Notes: generated from the sequence alone by a model not told the origin. 64,000 bases of DNA from Aquatica leii (GCA_035610365.1 CM069436.1:58295505-58359504), one strand, 5' to 3'; positions 45,024 through 57,862 are shown, counted from the stretch's first letter. Program-made: numbers and translations.

Positions 45024-47128
45024 ACAGTGGATTGCTTTTGTGTTGAAAGGTATTTGCTGCATTTTATTTTTATACGAAATATGTTCGTGTATAAATAAAC
45101 GAGTATAATCTTTGTAAGAATAAGTAAATCAAATTTTGTGTCATTGATTTTTTAAACGATACGTCGCTTTTTAGGAGCGGGGGAGGCACCATCATTAGTA
45201 TGATAAACAAAAAATTCGTATTTCTTCTGTCACTCATATCTTGCTTTACTATAATACGATAAATAATCGTTTTTATTGTATTTTTCAAGAATGTTAATTA
45301 AGAACAATGAAGTATTTTACTTTTGTATTTATTTACTATATTTAGTTTTTAGTCTAAAAGAACTAACAACAGGTAGTCGCCGTGGAAGAAATAATGTAAT
45401 TTTAAATTTGATCCTAGCTAGTAAAAAAACTGATTTTACATGTTTACTGTTTTCATTTGAATACGATTACTAATAATGAGTATGATTTTGATTGTCAGTG
45501 CATTTTTCAGTGGTCTAGACATTGATGCTACAGGAACACATAGGTAATTATCACTAATTCTCTGCTAAGGAAGTTTAATAGCGGCAATTAATTGTTTGCG
45601 GTCCCCTGCGATAAAATTGGCGCCCTGTTGTTTCCGGATGGTACGAACAACTAGACCCTAAAAGTTTTCTATTATATTGAAATCCGGGTTTTTTGCTAGC
45701 CACGGTAACATGTTTAGGTTATTTTGTTCTACTCAGTTTTGCACCAACCTAGATGTATGTATAGAGGCGTTATTCTTAAAGCATAAACATAATTAATTAT
45801 AACGGTTGAAAATGCTGTAACTAGCTCATATTCTGAGTAACTGTTAAATTATTATTAACGTTCATATTGTAACAGTGGAGAAATTAAGATAACTTTAACT
45901 ATTAAGAAAGCTCACTAGCTGAAAGATGTAATCGTTCTCTGGGTACAAAACTTGGGCAGACGTTATTTAAAATACCTAAGTTACCTTCTGTATAAGGACG
46001 ATCCTCAATCACCCAACAAATGTTTGGTTCATGGGAACTTACCCAACTCCATACATTTACTGAAAAATGTTTGCTATACTTTTTGGAGCTTGTGTAATTA
46101 ACTCCATAACAAATTCTTGAAACTCGAAACATTTTTATAGGTACGTCATTTAAACTTTTAAAAGTTTTATCGTCGCTAAAAACAACACGATTTCAAATCC
46201 AGCGGTTTATTAACGTAACGTCTTACTAATTCCAGACGACTTTTTTATTGTCATTGCTAAGAATTTCTTTTATAGCTTATAAAATCTTAAGCTTTCGCTG
46301 TTGTTATATTTAAAATTATAAACGACTTTCGGCTTAGACCGCGTCGTAGTAAAACACCCAGACTTAGGCTTGGTCATAGTTTCTTCCAGTGACATTTACC
46401 ACTCTGAAGATGCAAGCTGCAATGTCTTGCGAAACGTCAGTTTGTTTGGGTTCACGAACGACAATACGGCAAAGGCCAAGTTCTACTTCTTCTTTTATAG
46501 CTGTTTGATACTTTTTTATTCCAGTTTTTTTTCAGTGTTTTCCGTACGGTTAACTGGCATTTTGAGTAACATATGCCAATAACGCAGCGTCTTGGGCTAC
46601 CGTAGAGATTCCCGATAGTCGTGTTTATCGTGTGCATTACCACTTATCTCGGATACGTTCCACAATAGCCAATGTAATCATAAACATTCGAGCAATTGCT
46701 CAAACACTAAGACCGCGCGCTAAATCGGGGATAATTGCAAATTAAAAATAGTAAATGAATATAAAAGTAAAAAATGTCATGGTTCTTAATTAACATTTCT
46801 GAAAACAGAGGTTATTGGAAATGGAATGACACATTACGTTTGTTTTATCTTACAAAGATTATACGCGTTTAAATTCATACGTATTAACAACATTCAAATA
46901 AATGTTTTATTTTCCTACTAGTGTCGTTAAAATAAATTGACTGTATTAACGTTCTATCTAAAAAATTGCTAAACTAAAAATGTAGAAAAAGCTAAAGGCG
47001 CAAGATACATTCATAAACAAAAGAATAAATAGTTTAGCGTTGCAATCAATTTTATTTATACACGAAAATATTTTGTATAAAAATAAAATGCAACAAATAT
47101 CTTTTTTGGCACAAAATTATTCCACTGT
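45024..47128 (-). mobile_element. Tc1-like element with recognisable terminal inverted repeats
   Basis: The left end acagtggattgcttttgtgt (45024 on, preceded by TA) corresponds to the reverse complement of the right end (acagtggaataattttgtgc..., ending 47128). The similarity extends for about 85 bp, through 'atttgYtgcattttatttttata' and 'ttcgtgtataaataaa'. The right-hand TA is changed (tg). The 2.1-kb interior encodes a decayed transposase on the minus strand. The ACAGTGG ends and TA target fit the Tc1 family. Confidence 0.75.
45490..46740 (-). pseudogene. Tc1-like transposase pseudogene
   Basis: N-terminal side: IPDLARGLSVxAIARMFMIT then LAIVERIRDKW (46735-46640), the paired helix-turn-helix. 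C-terminal side: QDNASIHTSRLVQNxVEQNN then LNMLPWLAKNPDFNIIENF (about 45790-45660), carrying the second Asp (QDN) and the Glu (IEN) of the DDE triad, followed by RKQQGANFIAGDRKQLIAAI and NYLCVPVASMSRPLKNAL near 45490. The middle is highly eroded and there are several stops. It belongs to the element bounded by 45024 and 47128. Confidence 0.72.
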
Positions 47129-50100
47129 TGATAAATCTGTATAAGTATGTTTAATATAATTGCCTTTCTTTAACAATGCGAGTAAATAGAGAAATTAAAA
47201 AAAAACAACTACGAATGATTGCCGATCGCATTTGTTAACTATTTCATTCGAAGTAACCAAGGTGTCCTGTTATTTCTTTAGTTGAGTGTATACATTGTTG
47301 TTTGTGTAAAATTATATTCTTTTTTGAAAGAATAAAAAAAACTGAAATCACGAAAAATATAATGTGTTGGTACTGCATTTATTACTAAATCGGTCAAATT
47401 TGACATTGACTTTAACATTGTTTTTTTTTAATTTTAATTGATTTTCAAGATTTTTTAGATTACTTTTTCTTCTACTATATACTCGTTCTAATATAATAAT
47501 TGATTTTGAAAACTTAGTTATGTGGATTTCAATTTTTTACTTTACCGCTCTAGAACTTTTATTCGCCCATTACGTAACTAAACTAACAAACGGATATTCA
47601 CGTTTGCGATGTTGGTAGCACAAAAGTATTTATTCGGCGTTTTGTGCTGCATCTAGCATTGTTTTTGACTTTTTTTACATAATTACTAAAAAAATTGAAA
47701 CAATCATACTTCAGTTACACTTTTCTTTAAAGCAAAGTTAGTTTGGTTGTAGAAAAGCACTAATAATAAAGAAAAAATTCATGCTACAAAACCTCAAAAG
47801 AGAATGTTGTCATTGTCTGAATCAACGTTACTGTATTAAAAGATTAACTGCTTGTGGGATATTGCGTCGAGAACTCTTACAGATGAATCAAAATTATTTT
47901 GCGTTTAAACTACAATAATGTTTTGGTAGTTGGGTTTTACAATATTAGGAAACATTATGTGAAATTCGAACAATGATTTTATCATATCTTAACGCTCAAC
48001 TTAATAGAGACAGACGTATTTTACTAATTTTGAAGACGGTTGTTAGACAAAACGTACTTGATAGACCACAACCATTGTCTTCATCGCACTTGTGTCGTAA
48101 AACATCAAAAACGGAATTACCAATATGCATGTATTGATCGTTTTGTCTGAAATGTAAAAAATTTACAGTTGTTACTAGTGCTGAACATGTTATATTTACG
48201 TAGACATAATTTTTATATTACATAGTCACTATTAAGTTGGTGTAAATAAAAGTTTTACGTTAGTTTAGTCTAATGTATTCGACTAATAAGAGTTCTTACT
48301 AATAAAAGAAATTTTTTGTTATTTGATTTTTAATGTGTCTTTTAATTTTTTTGTTGCACAAATGTAGGTGTGCCAAATTTCTATAATGAAACAAAAAAAT
48401 GTTTCTTTTTTTAATTATAGAACGTTGACGTTTCTGAAAAATAACATCGTTTTGTTGGCATTAATGTCAGATCACAAATTTTATACTGAATTATTGACTT
48501 TGTTACGTATAATCTGACATGTTATATTTAAAAATAAATAAAAACTTCAAGCTTGGTTTGGTAAACGATGTTCAATAATCTTTACGACAGATGTGCGCAC
48601 AACGGCTTTGTTTTGAGAAAAAAAAATATATTTTTTTATAACTCAATAACTTAAGCTTTTTGTAGAATAATAATTCATAATATTTTCTAGAACCCTGAGT
48701 ACTTTCGTAAGAGAATGTGTTGATAATTCTAAACATTCTTCTAATTAATTTCATCTACAGCATAATGATACGTGAAGTAGGACATATAATACCTGCAAAT
48801 TAATATTTATGTCGAAAGCTTTTGAATCGTACTGCGTATATTTTTCCAATGCATTAAACGGTAATGACGTCAGCTAGTTTAATTACATTAGTTTGCCAAC
48901 GCTAGTGGTGTAATATTAACGTTTCAGTTTATAATTACATTCTAGTTAGTAAATACTATACAATCAACAACAAAATTTACAGATAATCAATATAACGCAA
49001 ATTTTACTTATCGTTTTATTTAGTTTTGCAACAAAAACATTTTTACAATTATAAATTTTGATTATGTATTAAATAGTTGAAGCTGCGTTGTTTTTTGCTT
49101 ATACTTATTGTTGTAACCTATACGTTTAATTACAATAATTCTAAAAGACTTTGATCCTAACACTATAGGTATCAAATGCGATTATCACCGCAAAAACATT
49201 TATTCAATGTTTTAATATACTAATTTCTAGAGTGTTTATGATAAAGCATTCGTTTGTTGACTAGTAATTATATCATATGAAAAGAGAAAAACAATATTAA
49301 TAATGCTTTTTAAACGTTGTTTTTTTTATCAATTATTGAAATTTTCTTATAGGTAATCATTGTTTTAGTTTGCAATTGACGACATAGGAAAATCTAACAG
49401 CATGTGTGAGTAACGTGCAAAAATTACGTCTAACAGGATAAAAACAAACATGAGAAACAAAAATACAACGCGCAATTTTACTATTGTCATATGAATTATG
49501 TTTAGTAAAGTACTTTGATCAGTGTAAACGTCAATGCAAAAAATGGAAATTTTAGTAAATCAAAAACTTTTTAAAGCGTACAATTTTTCGTTTTTTTTTT
49601 AGTTTTCGGTTTAATTGAATTCAACATATCTGACTTATTTTAATTGCTATTTCTGCTGAAACATGTTTCGTTATAGTTTTTGATGTTTGTATTAATTTTA
49701 ATTTGTTTATATTGTGTTATTTACGTTTACCTTTTTTATGTATTTTGACAAGAACCTTGTTGTTCACTTTAATCCTAAAAAGTGTCATACTTTTATGTGT
49801 GTTACAACAATTTTTTGTAAATAACATAAATTATGAAGTTGTAAACAAGTATTTTATTTTTATTGAGATAAAAACGTTTATTTATATCTCAAACGTACAG
49901 ATTTGCAAAAATGCAATCATAACACTTGCAAAAAAATTGATTCTAGCAATGCTTAAAGTAAACATTAAAATTATAGCGGTTTCATGCTTTTGCTGTATTT
50001 ATTTTTATTTATTTATTTTAAATTACTGTAATAATTAAATTGTAAAATATTGTAGGTAAACACTATGAACATCATCATAAATTGTATTCCTGTAATTTTA

Positions 50101-52139
50101 AGCGTTTTATGTAATTTACTTAATTATTCGCATTTAGGTGTTTTTCTTTAAATATTATTTAATGTTATTCTACATTTATAATGTTAATGAAACGAAGTGT
50201 TTATCGTTTTTACGTGGCTTTTTTTCTTTTATGAGATTTTTTGCTACAGTTGTTTACAACACGGTTTTAATTATTTTAAATAATATAAATATGTTTTCTA
50301 CACACTGTACAGTGTCGTCGATTTATAATTAATTGAATATTGAATATACAAACGTGTGGTTGATAGATTGCCTCAATTATTATTCTGACAAAGCATTGGT
50401 GCCTAAATCTGTTTACTATGGAATAGCACTTCAAAACTGATAAACTAAACTTATATTTGAAACTTCTCGGTGATGTAGGCAAGTTAAAGTTTTCTCGAGA
50501 TGTACATTTGTATAATTACTATTGACATTGATATTATTTGAAACTATAGCAAATAACGTTAATAACGTATAAATGCGATTAAAATGTTTAATTATTTGTT
50601 GTTTTCAAATTGATTTTAGTTACTAACGTAACACATTTGATAATTGTTTAACGTTATTGTTATAATCATATTAAGCAAACATTTTTAATAATTTTAAACA
50701 GCATATTGGTTTTTACGGATTACGCTGAAATTTGATTCTATACCCTATATTATGCTGCTTGCAAAAATCGAATAAGTTGTTGAGAAATGATATAAAATCA
50801 ACAAAGTACAAAACTATAACGATTTGTTTATTTAAATACAACAGTTAGATACAAAAATAGTAGTAAGATTTATAATATAAATTAGCCACATATGTTTCAG
50901 ACAATAAATTTCCCTACTTTCTGCTGCATTGTCTGTTTAGGATTTTTTAAAAAATATTCTGTAGTTGGCGATTATGTGAGGATCCCATCGTCGTTGGTAC
51001 TAATCTTTTTTTTCAATTTGTTACTTTGTCTATCATTTACAGTATCTAAATTTTGGGAAATCTGTCATGGTGACCAAATAAAAACTGAAGTTTTATACTC
51101 ACATAGTGGTTGTAATTTTTAAACAGCGTTTGTTATGTAAATAAAGCCAAAACGTATAATAGGTGAAAGATTAACGCATAGGTGAGTCGGAGGTAGTCCT
51201 TAGTGTGCTGATTATAATAGGATTAAAAGAGCGACAAAACGGTAGAAATATCTGTTATAGATCCCGTTTACATCTGTCGAACTCTGAAGGTAAACAAATC
51301 GCCAAAACATAATTAACACAACGACTATATTTCTTTCAAGGATAGTGAAAGAGGTTAGAAACGAGAAGAATTAAGCAAATAGATATTAACGCCGCTAACA
51401 CACACGTGTAACTTTCTTCCAAAGCGAAAGTGCAATAATCGTGAATCGAGTATTGGAATTTCATAGAGTAAATAAAATAAGAACCTATTTTTTTCTGGAT
51501 TTCAGTAATAGTAAATTAAACTTGGATATCTGATTAGCGGAAATTTTTCACGTGTGTACCGAAAACAGTACTGGAACTAGTTTAATGTGGAGAAGTGAAA
51601 AAATTAGTTTAGATCACTGTTTTTAATTCTAGCGTTCGTTTCTTGCTCCATTTTCTTAATGCACAGAAAACAAGATTTTTATGTATTTTATTTGAAATTT
51701 TGGTAAAAAAATTATCAATTTAAAATCGACACAAACGATTCAGCTATGGTCTATATATTTAAGTAAACTAAAAAAAAATATGGTTTTTTAAGTCGACCGA
51801 ATAATCAATAGGAATTAAACCATACACATTTGCGTTGTGTAGTAAGATACATCCGATACTTTTGTCTGAACTGTCAATAAATAAATACCACTCATTTGGG
51901 CAATATTGTGTAACTTCTACTTCAGTTAGAAGATTTGGCACATTTTGTCAATAAACAAAATCACACTCGAGTTTAAAGTGATCTTTGTATCTTGTTTGAG
52001 TAAGTTTTTGTATATAGTTTTGAAATTAGCTGTTTTTATGAATCCTTTGATAAGCCAAAATTGTTGACTTAGTTTCTCAATTTAAAGTGACTAAACCGTT
52101 GCAGGCTAGAATTCGTAATTCAATATTCATTATCTACAT
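47129..52139. other. Long AT-rich intronic stretch
   Basis: No convincing gene in 5 kb. 47830-47900 (ending GILRRELLQMNQNYF in one frame) faintly recalls a Tc1 'DES' block but cannot be supported. The 111-codon frame 49703-50038 is rich in Leu, Ile, Phe and Tyr, as expected from AT-rich DNA, and has no domain. A TGACGTCA palindrome lies at 48865-48872. Confidence 0.4.
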
Positions 52140-52445
52140 GTTGCTCATCAAGAACGTCTGGCATATACTCATCGTGTTGATCCTCTACTGAAGAAATCTT
52201 TTCATAAACTGGCACAGGTATCTCATCGAAATCAGATATGATCGCATAGCTGTGTCGACATTCAAACATACAATTTTATTTTTGTTTTCTTATTATAATC
52301 TGAATTGTGAACAAGCAAAGATACCCATCATTAACATTTTTTGATTTGCGCTTACTCATTGGAACGAACAGCTAATTTTGTTCGTTTTCTCTTAAGAGCT
52401 CCACTGTCGCAAATTTTTAAGACATGACTTACACAAGTTGCTTCA
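52126..52445 (-). other. Coding-like segment of unknown origin
   Basis: Two minus-strand stretches look coding. 52445-52360 reads EATCVSHVLKICDSGALKRK then RTKLAVRSNE and stop. 52262-52126 reads RHSYAIISDFDEIPVPVYEK then ISSVEDQHDEYMPDVLDEQH and VDNEY and stop, with gacacag just upstream of its start that could be a splice acceptor. The acidic C-terminal tail is unlike the surrounding AT-rich DNA. It could be the last exon of a nested gene or a transposon relic; I recognise no family. Confidence 0.33.
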
Positions 52446-52902
52446 TTACAAATAAAATACAAGCAGAACAAAAAAAGAAAAAAGTTTTGTGCTTATAACA
52501 ATATAACTTTAATAGAAAATGTTATATTTAATTTTCTTACCGCCTACGCCAATTGGTTCTATTTGTTGTAATGTTTATTTACGTACTTATCAAGTTTACA
52601 CAACAGAAAGAAAATAAAATATACACAAGTTAAAGTTTAAAGACGTTGTTTGCGTCGTAGTTCTAAATTCACTCTCATATGTTTGTGTATACTATAATAC
52701 ATACTAATTTTTCTTTCCATAAAAAGTTGAATAAAAACATTTATTGTTCTTAACTGTCATAAATTTTAATTTTTCGCTATAGTAAACCGTCTTTGACAGT
52801 TTTGGCACACTTGTCAACATAAACGTCAAATTATTTTTGAAAGATTTTGAGACTTTGTGGGCCTTCTAGTCTCTGTTCAAGCAATAAAATGTTGTATTCA
52901 AC

Positions 52903-53021
52903 TCGTTCCTGTTTAAATTGGACGCTCTTTTTCCCTCGAGGACTTTTTAAACCCTCGTTTCACTCGGGTTTAAAAATGTCCTCTTGTGAAAAAAAGCGTC
53001 CAATTTACACAGGAACTCGTT
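52903..53021. repeat. Hairpin-forming inverted repeat (about 55-bp arms)
   Basis: The arm 'tcgttcctgtttaaattggacgct...aggactttttaaaccc' pairs with 'gggtttaaaaatgtcct...agcgtccaatttacacaggaactcg' around an 11-nt loop tcgtttcactc. One arm has small gaps near ccctcg/cttgtg. The structure looks like a short foldback or MITE-type repeat; no target duplication was evident. Confidence 0.6.
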
Positions 53022-53919
53022 AAATAAACTACTATTATAAAACGGTAATATCTATGAGATGGCAAAATGTCCACTGGTTTCCTTTTTTTATTTTGGAATC
53101 AATTGTTGATTAACAAAGTCAATTGGAAATATAATTTTATTTTCAATCTCTAGCGCTGACAACGTCATTGTCATTCCTTAATCATCAAAATATTTCTATA
53201 ATATTTTAATTTTACTAACTAGAACTATGCTAGGAGACAGTTGATTAACCAGATTTTTTTGTATTTTCTAGATTCACTGGTTTTAGCCACTTTCTGCAAA
53301 AAATTTAAATTTTTTAATTTGTACCTGTCCTAAGCTAAACGGTATGTTTGTCGTGCGTAATTTTTGAAAAATGCAAACAAGTACTGTACAATTTTTTTTT
53401 AATGGATTTGTAAAGCTGCCGTTAAAAGAAAAGGTTGAAATAAAATCGCTCGGAAGACTACAAAAATACCGCTTTACAGTTTTATCGAAAACAAAACAAT
53501 AAAATGAAACTGATCGTGACATATTCGTTGAATCATACCAGATGATCCTCAGTAACAGATTTAGGTTCGACTACGTTTTCGACCGTGTCTGATAAGGCCT
53601 TTTCTTTGCTTTGAAGTAGTAATTATTATAAATAAAATATCTTTATTAATTCCCAAATGTGGTAATAAATAATGATATTAAAATTTTCCTGTCTAGAAAA
53701 ATATTCTCTTTCATTTACTCTTGACTGGTCTGGCTAAAGTTTTCGAATTCTTCTGCGGGGAGTATTGTAACAATAATAGTTTTAAACTCCAGATAGTAGT
53801 TTTGCTTGTTCTTCATATTGAGAAAACTGTTTATCTTTTATATCTTAAAGAAAACAAGCCAGAAAACCATAAATTTTGACAATGGATGATAAATTAAGTT
53901 GCGATTCCTGAGGTTTTTT
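53022..53919. other. Non-coding stretch
   Basis: A plus-strand frame around 53402-53502 (VKLPLKEKVEIKSLGRLQKY) is coding-like for about 35 codons but unrecognised. The opposite minus frame (53283-53522) is its shadow or chance. Confidence 0.35.
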
Positions 53920-54440
53920 ACTAGAACTCGTTTTACGTAAAACTGGGAACGTCAATCATTTTTTGCGCAGTTAATGTAATACCAACATTTTTATTAACGA
54001 TGTAACATACTTATCAAATTAATATGTATTGAAAACCACGTTTGATAATTATAGTGAACTGCATTATAAAAGGAGTGTTAAATGATATGAAATTAAAAAT
54101 GCATTAGTTAACTTTTATCTTTAATTTCAAGACATTTAAGTACTTAATTTTGTTGTTGGTCCGAACACATTTATGATGATGCACGTGCTTATCTTATCTA
54201 CTAAATATGCGATATGTTTGAAAAATATACTAGTGGCGATTTAAGTGAAAATATGTTCACAAATTATCTAAGAATGTACTTTCACCGCAAATATATTACT
54301 TTTCAACTCATTAAAATAAAGAATTGCACATTAAAAAAGTGGCGTTAAGAAACTGAAAGGTATGATCGTATGCTACTGTAGTGTAATTGGGGCGCAATGA
54401 GGGTTATACATATAGCAGCACTGAGGCGATATAAAATTAC
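53920..54440 (+). repeat. Dispersed repeat family 'A', copy 2
   Basis: Homologous to 7616-8030; see the shared blocks there. This copy includes about 100 bp (54140-54250) absent from copy 1 and ends near 'attggggcgcaatgagggtta', which corresponds to 'cggcccaaggggcgggatttta' in copy 1. Confidence 0.6.
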
Positions 54441-54449
54441 GTTCCAAAC

Positions 54450-56282
54450 AATGACTAAAACTGCTGTTTCTAAACGCTTTTAGTTTTTTCGCAATCCAAC
54501 AGCTTTAGATCGTCTTTCGGTTTTTTTTCTGTATTTTTTGGAATCAAGCTTAGTGCGTCAAGTATTCTAGATCACTCTCTTTATAAAGCATAACATACTT
54601 TATATTGAGCAGACCAGCAAGTTTGAAAAAACCTTGAACTTTAGATTTGTACGCTGTTTCAAAATTTCCTAGCGATCTTCTTGCAAGGTAGCAAAAAAGG
54701 CAGCTGTTTTAGATACTGATTTAGCTACACAAGTCTCTATTTAGTTAAAGGAATGTGCAGCGCAAGGAACGTAATCTGTCCAAAAATTAATTGTTTTAAT
54801 TCGTGTTTGAAGTCCTGACAAATGACTAGCATTGTCATAAGATGTGGCTTAACTACTAATTCAACATGTAACGTATCTAAAAAGGCAAACGTTGGTCGCT
54901 ATTTATGTGACTAAATGTTAACATAATAATTCAAAAAATGCATATAAATTTATTTGTATATTAAAAAAAAACATAAAAATATAAAATATATAGCAATACT
55001 ACAAGTTTACAAATTATATTAAGGTCAAGCTATCGTACACTTAAATTTAATTTGAAAACTCGCAAAATTATAATTTGGACGCCACAACAATTTTTTGTAC
55101 TGTGAAAGGGTAAATATTAAAACCCAAAAAAAATCTTAAAACTACTACTTGATTACATTATTTACATGCGTGTTATTGAAGGTCAGTTATCACTTATTGC
55201 ATTTTTCTTACTTCAGGCGGGCGTGATCATCACGTGACTCAATTGGATGACGCAATGATATGAAATCTTCAAAATTTGTTATTTATTGGTTTCGTACAAT
55301 GATTTGATTGATTCTTCTCACCTTAGATCGATGATCAATAACCATAACTTCGTAAATCGTAAAAGCAACGTACGTAACATAAATATTGAACAAATTGCGC
55401 TCGTAGAAAAATATGTCTTAACGGAAAAAACTAAAACTCAAATTCTAAAGATTACATTACATGCGTAAAGAACAAAGAAAAGATTTAGCCTTAACTAATT
55501 ACGGGTTTTTCCTATAATAACAACTATCGCAAAATCACAAATTACTACGAAAAGCGGACTGTTATAGCATAACGACCGAAGCAGAATCCACAGTTCAAAT
55601 TTATCATGTGGACATTTTCTGCAGTTGTATGCAGGAACGTCAGCTTCTTTCCGAAGTGCAACGTAAGATGCCTTAAAATAATGGCTATGAATTACGCATG
55701 AGTAATGTGCATCAACGATTGCGCACGCAGTGAATCCAAAAATGTGAAATCAAAAGTATTCAATCAAACCAATATAAACTTTACAAAAAGATTGACCGTT
55801 TATTTTTAAAGCATATAAAACTGCGTTCTCAATATCTTTATCTTTATGACCACTATTTGGTATTAATTCTGAAAATGTTTCTACTATTTTACCATTTTTA
55901 CGTATACATCAAATAATAATAGTTAATTGATCCACATATGTAATATTAGGCGTAGAATCTACAACGAAATCAAAATGCTTAACGTTTTGGATCTCAACAA
56001 CAGTTGAGTTGTATCATATGTCTTCGAGTTTTGAAATCACTAACATTAGTTTTATTAAAATCAGAATTTTTATTACTTTCATCGTGTAGTTTTTGAGTTT
56101 TTCCAGTCACGAAAACATTTACCAGTGAAAACACTGATTTCTCGATTTTTGCCAAATTTGCACAACGTTAAATCTTTTTATTTTTCAGGAAACGTTAAAA
56201 TATTTTTTTTGAACAAACCTGCTGTTATAAACATTCTTTGAATTTTTAAAATTGAAAATATCATTTTGTGACGTACGGTTTA
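54450..56282 (-). pseudogene. ZMYM1-like (DUF4371) hAT-type transposase relic, main part
   Basis: On the minus strand: SVFSLVNVFVTGKTQKLHDE (56135-56075, end of the TTF-type zinc finger); KHFDFVVDSTPNITYVDQLT (55978-55918, the 'VDSTPD.SH.DQL' catalytic block), GKIVETFSELIPNSGHKDKD and IENAVLYAL (55895-55815); then, beyond a solo LTR, ATSYDNASHLSGLQTRIKTI then FWTDYVPCAAHS (54850-54735), and weaker C-terminal sequence to 54450. This order is that of ZMYM1/zinc-finger-MYM-like domesticated or mobile hAT proteins. Stops occur inside every block. It is the outermost and oldest layer of the nested insertions here and continues at 63889-64000. Confidence 0.7.
54867..55785 (-). mobile_element. Solo LTR related to the gypsy LTRs, inside the hAT relic
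   Basis: A 919-bp segment beginning tgtaacg and ending ctttaca. It aligns by eye with the gypsy LTR at 56856-57862: ttggacgccacaa, 'aaacccaaaaaaaatcttaaaact', 'acatgcgtgttattgaaggt', 'catcacgtgactcaattgg' and 'gcgcacgcagtgaat' all have partners in the same order. It splits the ZMYM1-like relic between the GHKDKD and SYDNAS blocks. It is clearly more diverged than the two full-element LTRs, so an older member of the same family inserted and recombined out. A target duplication is not preserved. Confidence 0.65.
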
Positions 56283-56464
56283 GGGGAGAGTGGGTAGCTT
56301 TGGGACGTTTTGCGTTTGAATGACTATTACACCGTTCTCTCTACTTGGTATAATCTAAAATTTTAGGACAGTACTGTTTGAAGTATTTAATAGATGTCTA
56401 CCTATTCAAAACCATTGATTTCTGTTCATAAATATTAAAAAAAAAAACATTTGGACAAATGTCC

Positions 56465-56855
56465 CTAAGCTCCTAATAGGCAGTTGGAATGGGACACATG
56501 CCAGGGGGAATTGGACACATGGCAGGGGGAATGGGACAGGTGGTTAGAAATGCAAAAGAAAATAAAAATGGTGTTATTGATGTAAATTAGGTAGGTATAA
56601 CAAATGTTGAAGTCAACGTACATTCTTAAACAAATCCCTTTTATAATATTGTCTTTTGTACAAGCATTGTTAAATGTAGATCCACTAAGTTCAGCTATAT
56701 TATATATCGTTAGAGTCTTTCCAGGGTTAGCAACCATCCAGTTATCACAAGCTTGATTGTATCTAGCCTTCAATGGTCCATAAACGGAAACATCTAGTGG
56801 TTGAAGGCGGTCGCTGCAATGAGGGGGAAAAGTTATAAGCAATACTCCATTATCT
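56465..56855 (-). pseudogene. pogo/Tigger transposase, C-terminal catalytic part
   Basis: Continues the central part exactly across the 4-bp duplication: the codons for ...QAAKD are followed, after the gypsy insert, by NGVLLITFPPHCSDRLQPLD then VSVYGPLKARYNQACDNWMV. The Asp in SDRLQPLD is the third acidic residue of pogo-type (DDD) transposases. After FNNACTKDNIIKG the usual 'F...GIYPFN' continuation is replaced by unrelated low-complexity sequence, running through the gggaca repeats in frame to 56465. The C-terminus is therefore deleted in this copy. Confidence 0.8.
56474..56545. repeat. Subterminal tandem repeats of the pogo element
   Basis: Three units: gttggaatgggacacatgcc+aggggga, attggacacatggc+aggggga, atgggacaggtgg. 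Inverted partners (tgtcccattcctactgcatt, ttgtcccattcctcctgcac) occur at the other end, 63490-63530. They may be transposase binding sites. Confidence 0.6.
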
Positions 56856-57862
56856 TGTAACGACAATAAACTTACTTAACATAAACGCATAACAAAATAA
56901 ATGAATTAATGCACCAGCCAGCTCACAAAAATATTTATTACAAACACATTATAAAAAAACAAACTACATAAGAACAATGAGAATTTTCATATTTATTTAA
57001 TTAGAGTCGTGGGAATTCTTACGTTACTTAAGATTAATAATTTTGATTTTGATAAATACAAAAGATTTTATAAGTTGGACGCCACAATATTTTTTTTTTA
57101 TATTAAAATGGTTAAATATTGAAACCAAAACAAAACTTAAAACTAATAATTACAGATTATCTACATACGTGTCATTGAAGGTTTTATAACTTACGAATTG
57201 CGCAGCTTCTTATTTAAGGTGTGGTCATGACTCATTGAATTGGTGCAATATGATGCAATTTCCATAAATCGTATCTTTCACGAAGATTTGATTGATATCT
57301 TGCCTTTGAATCGATAAAATTGATAATCGTAGATCGTAATTTCCATAATCGCAGACGTATAAAGATCGAAATCGTATTCATAAGACTTTCATACTCAAAA
57401 ACATCGTATAAGAACGAAACCAAAAATCCGGAACAAAGAAAAAAAACTAGAACGTAAATTGCGATGAATTATACAATTCGAATCAAAACAAAAATGACTT
57501 ACCCCTTCGAATTACGGGTTTTATTCTAATTTTCGTAAATACAACAAAATGCAAATGCTACTAACAAATGCGGTGCTACGAACAAATGCGGGCTACAACG
57601 AACGCCAGCTTAAATAATTTTCACCATTGGGGCAAAAATTAACAAACACAAATTAAATAAGTGGTAATTCCACTTTTTGCAGCACGCAAAAAAATGTCTA
57701 CTTCACCTCATCTCTAAACGTAAGATGTCTTCTTACTTAAGAAGAAGGCTCATAACGCATGTGCCATGCGCCAAATGCTTGCGCAAAAGAATTTACATAA
57801 CAGTGAATACAAAAATGTTAACGAAAATCAGACGTATTCAAACGAAAAAAATGCACGTTACA
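56856..57862 (-). repeat. 3' LTR of the gypsy element
   Basis: 1007 bp, tgtaacgacaataaa... to ...aatgcacgttaca (TG...CA). The frames at 57232-57423 and 57677-57925 are duplicated in the other LTR and are not genes. Confidence 0.92.

Noticed and set aside
47830-48160. Faint Tc1-like peptide similarity
   Set aside because: Only one weak block without catalytic motifs or terminal repeats; not supportable.
49703-50038. 111-codon plus-strand open frame with hydrophobic product
   Set aside because: Composition (Leu, Ile, Phe, Tyr, Asn, Lys) is what AT-rich DNA gives by chance; no domain, no splice context, no homologous copy in the window.
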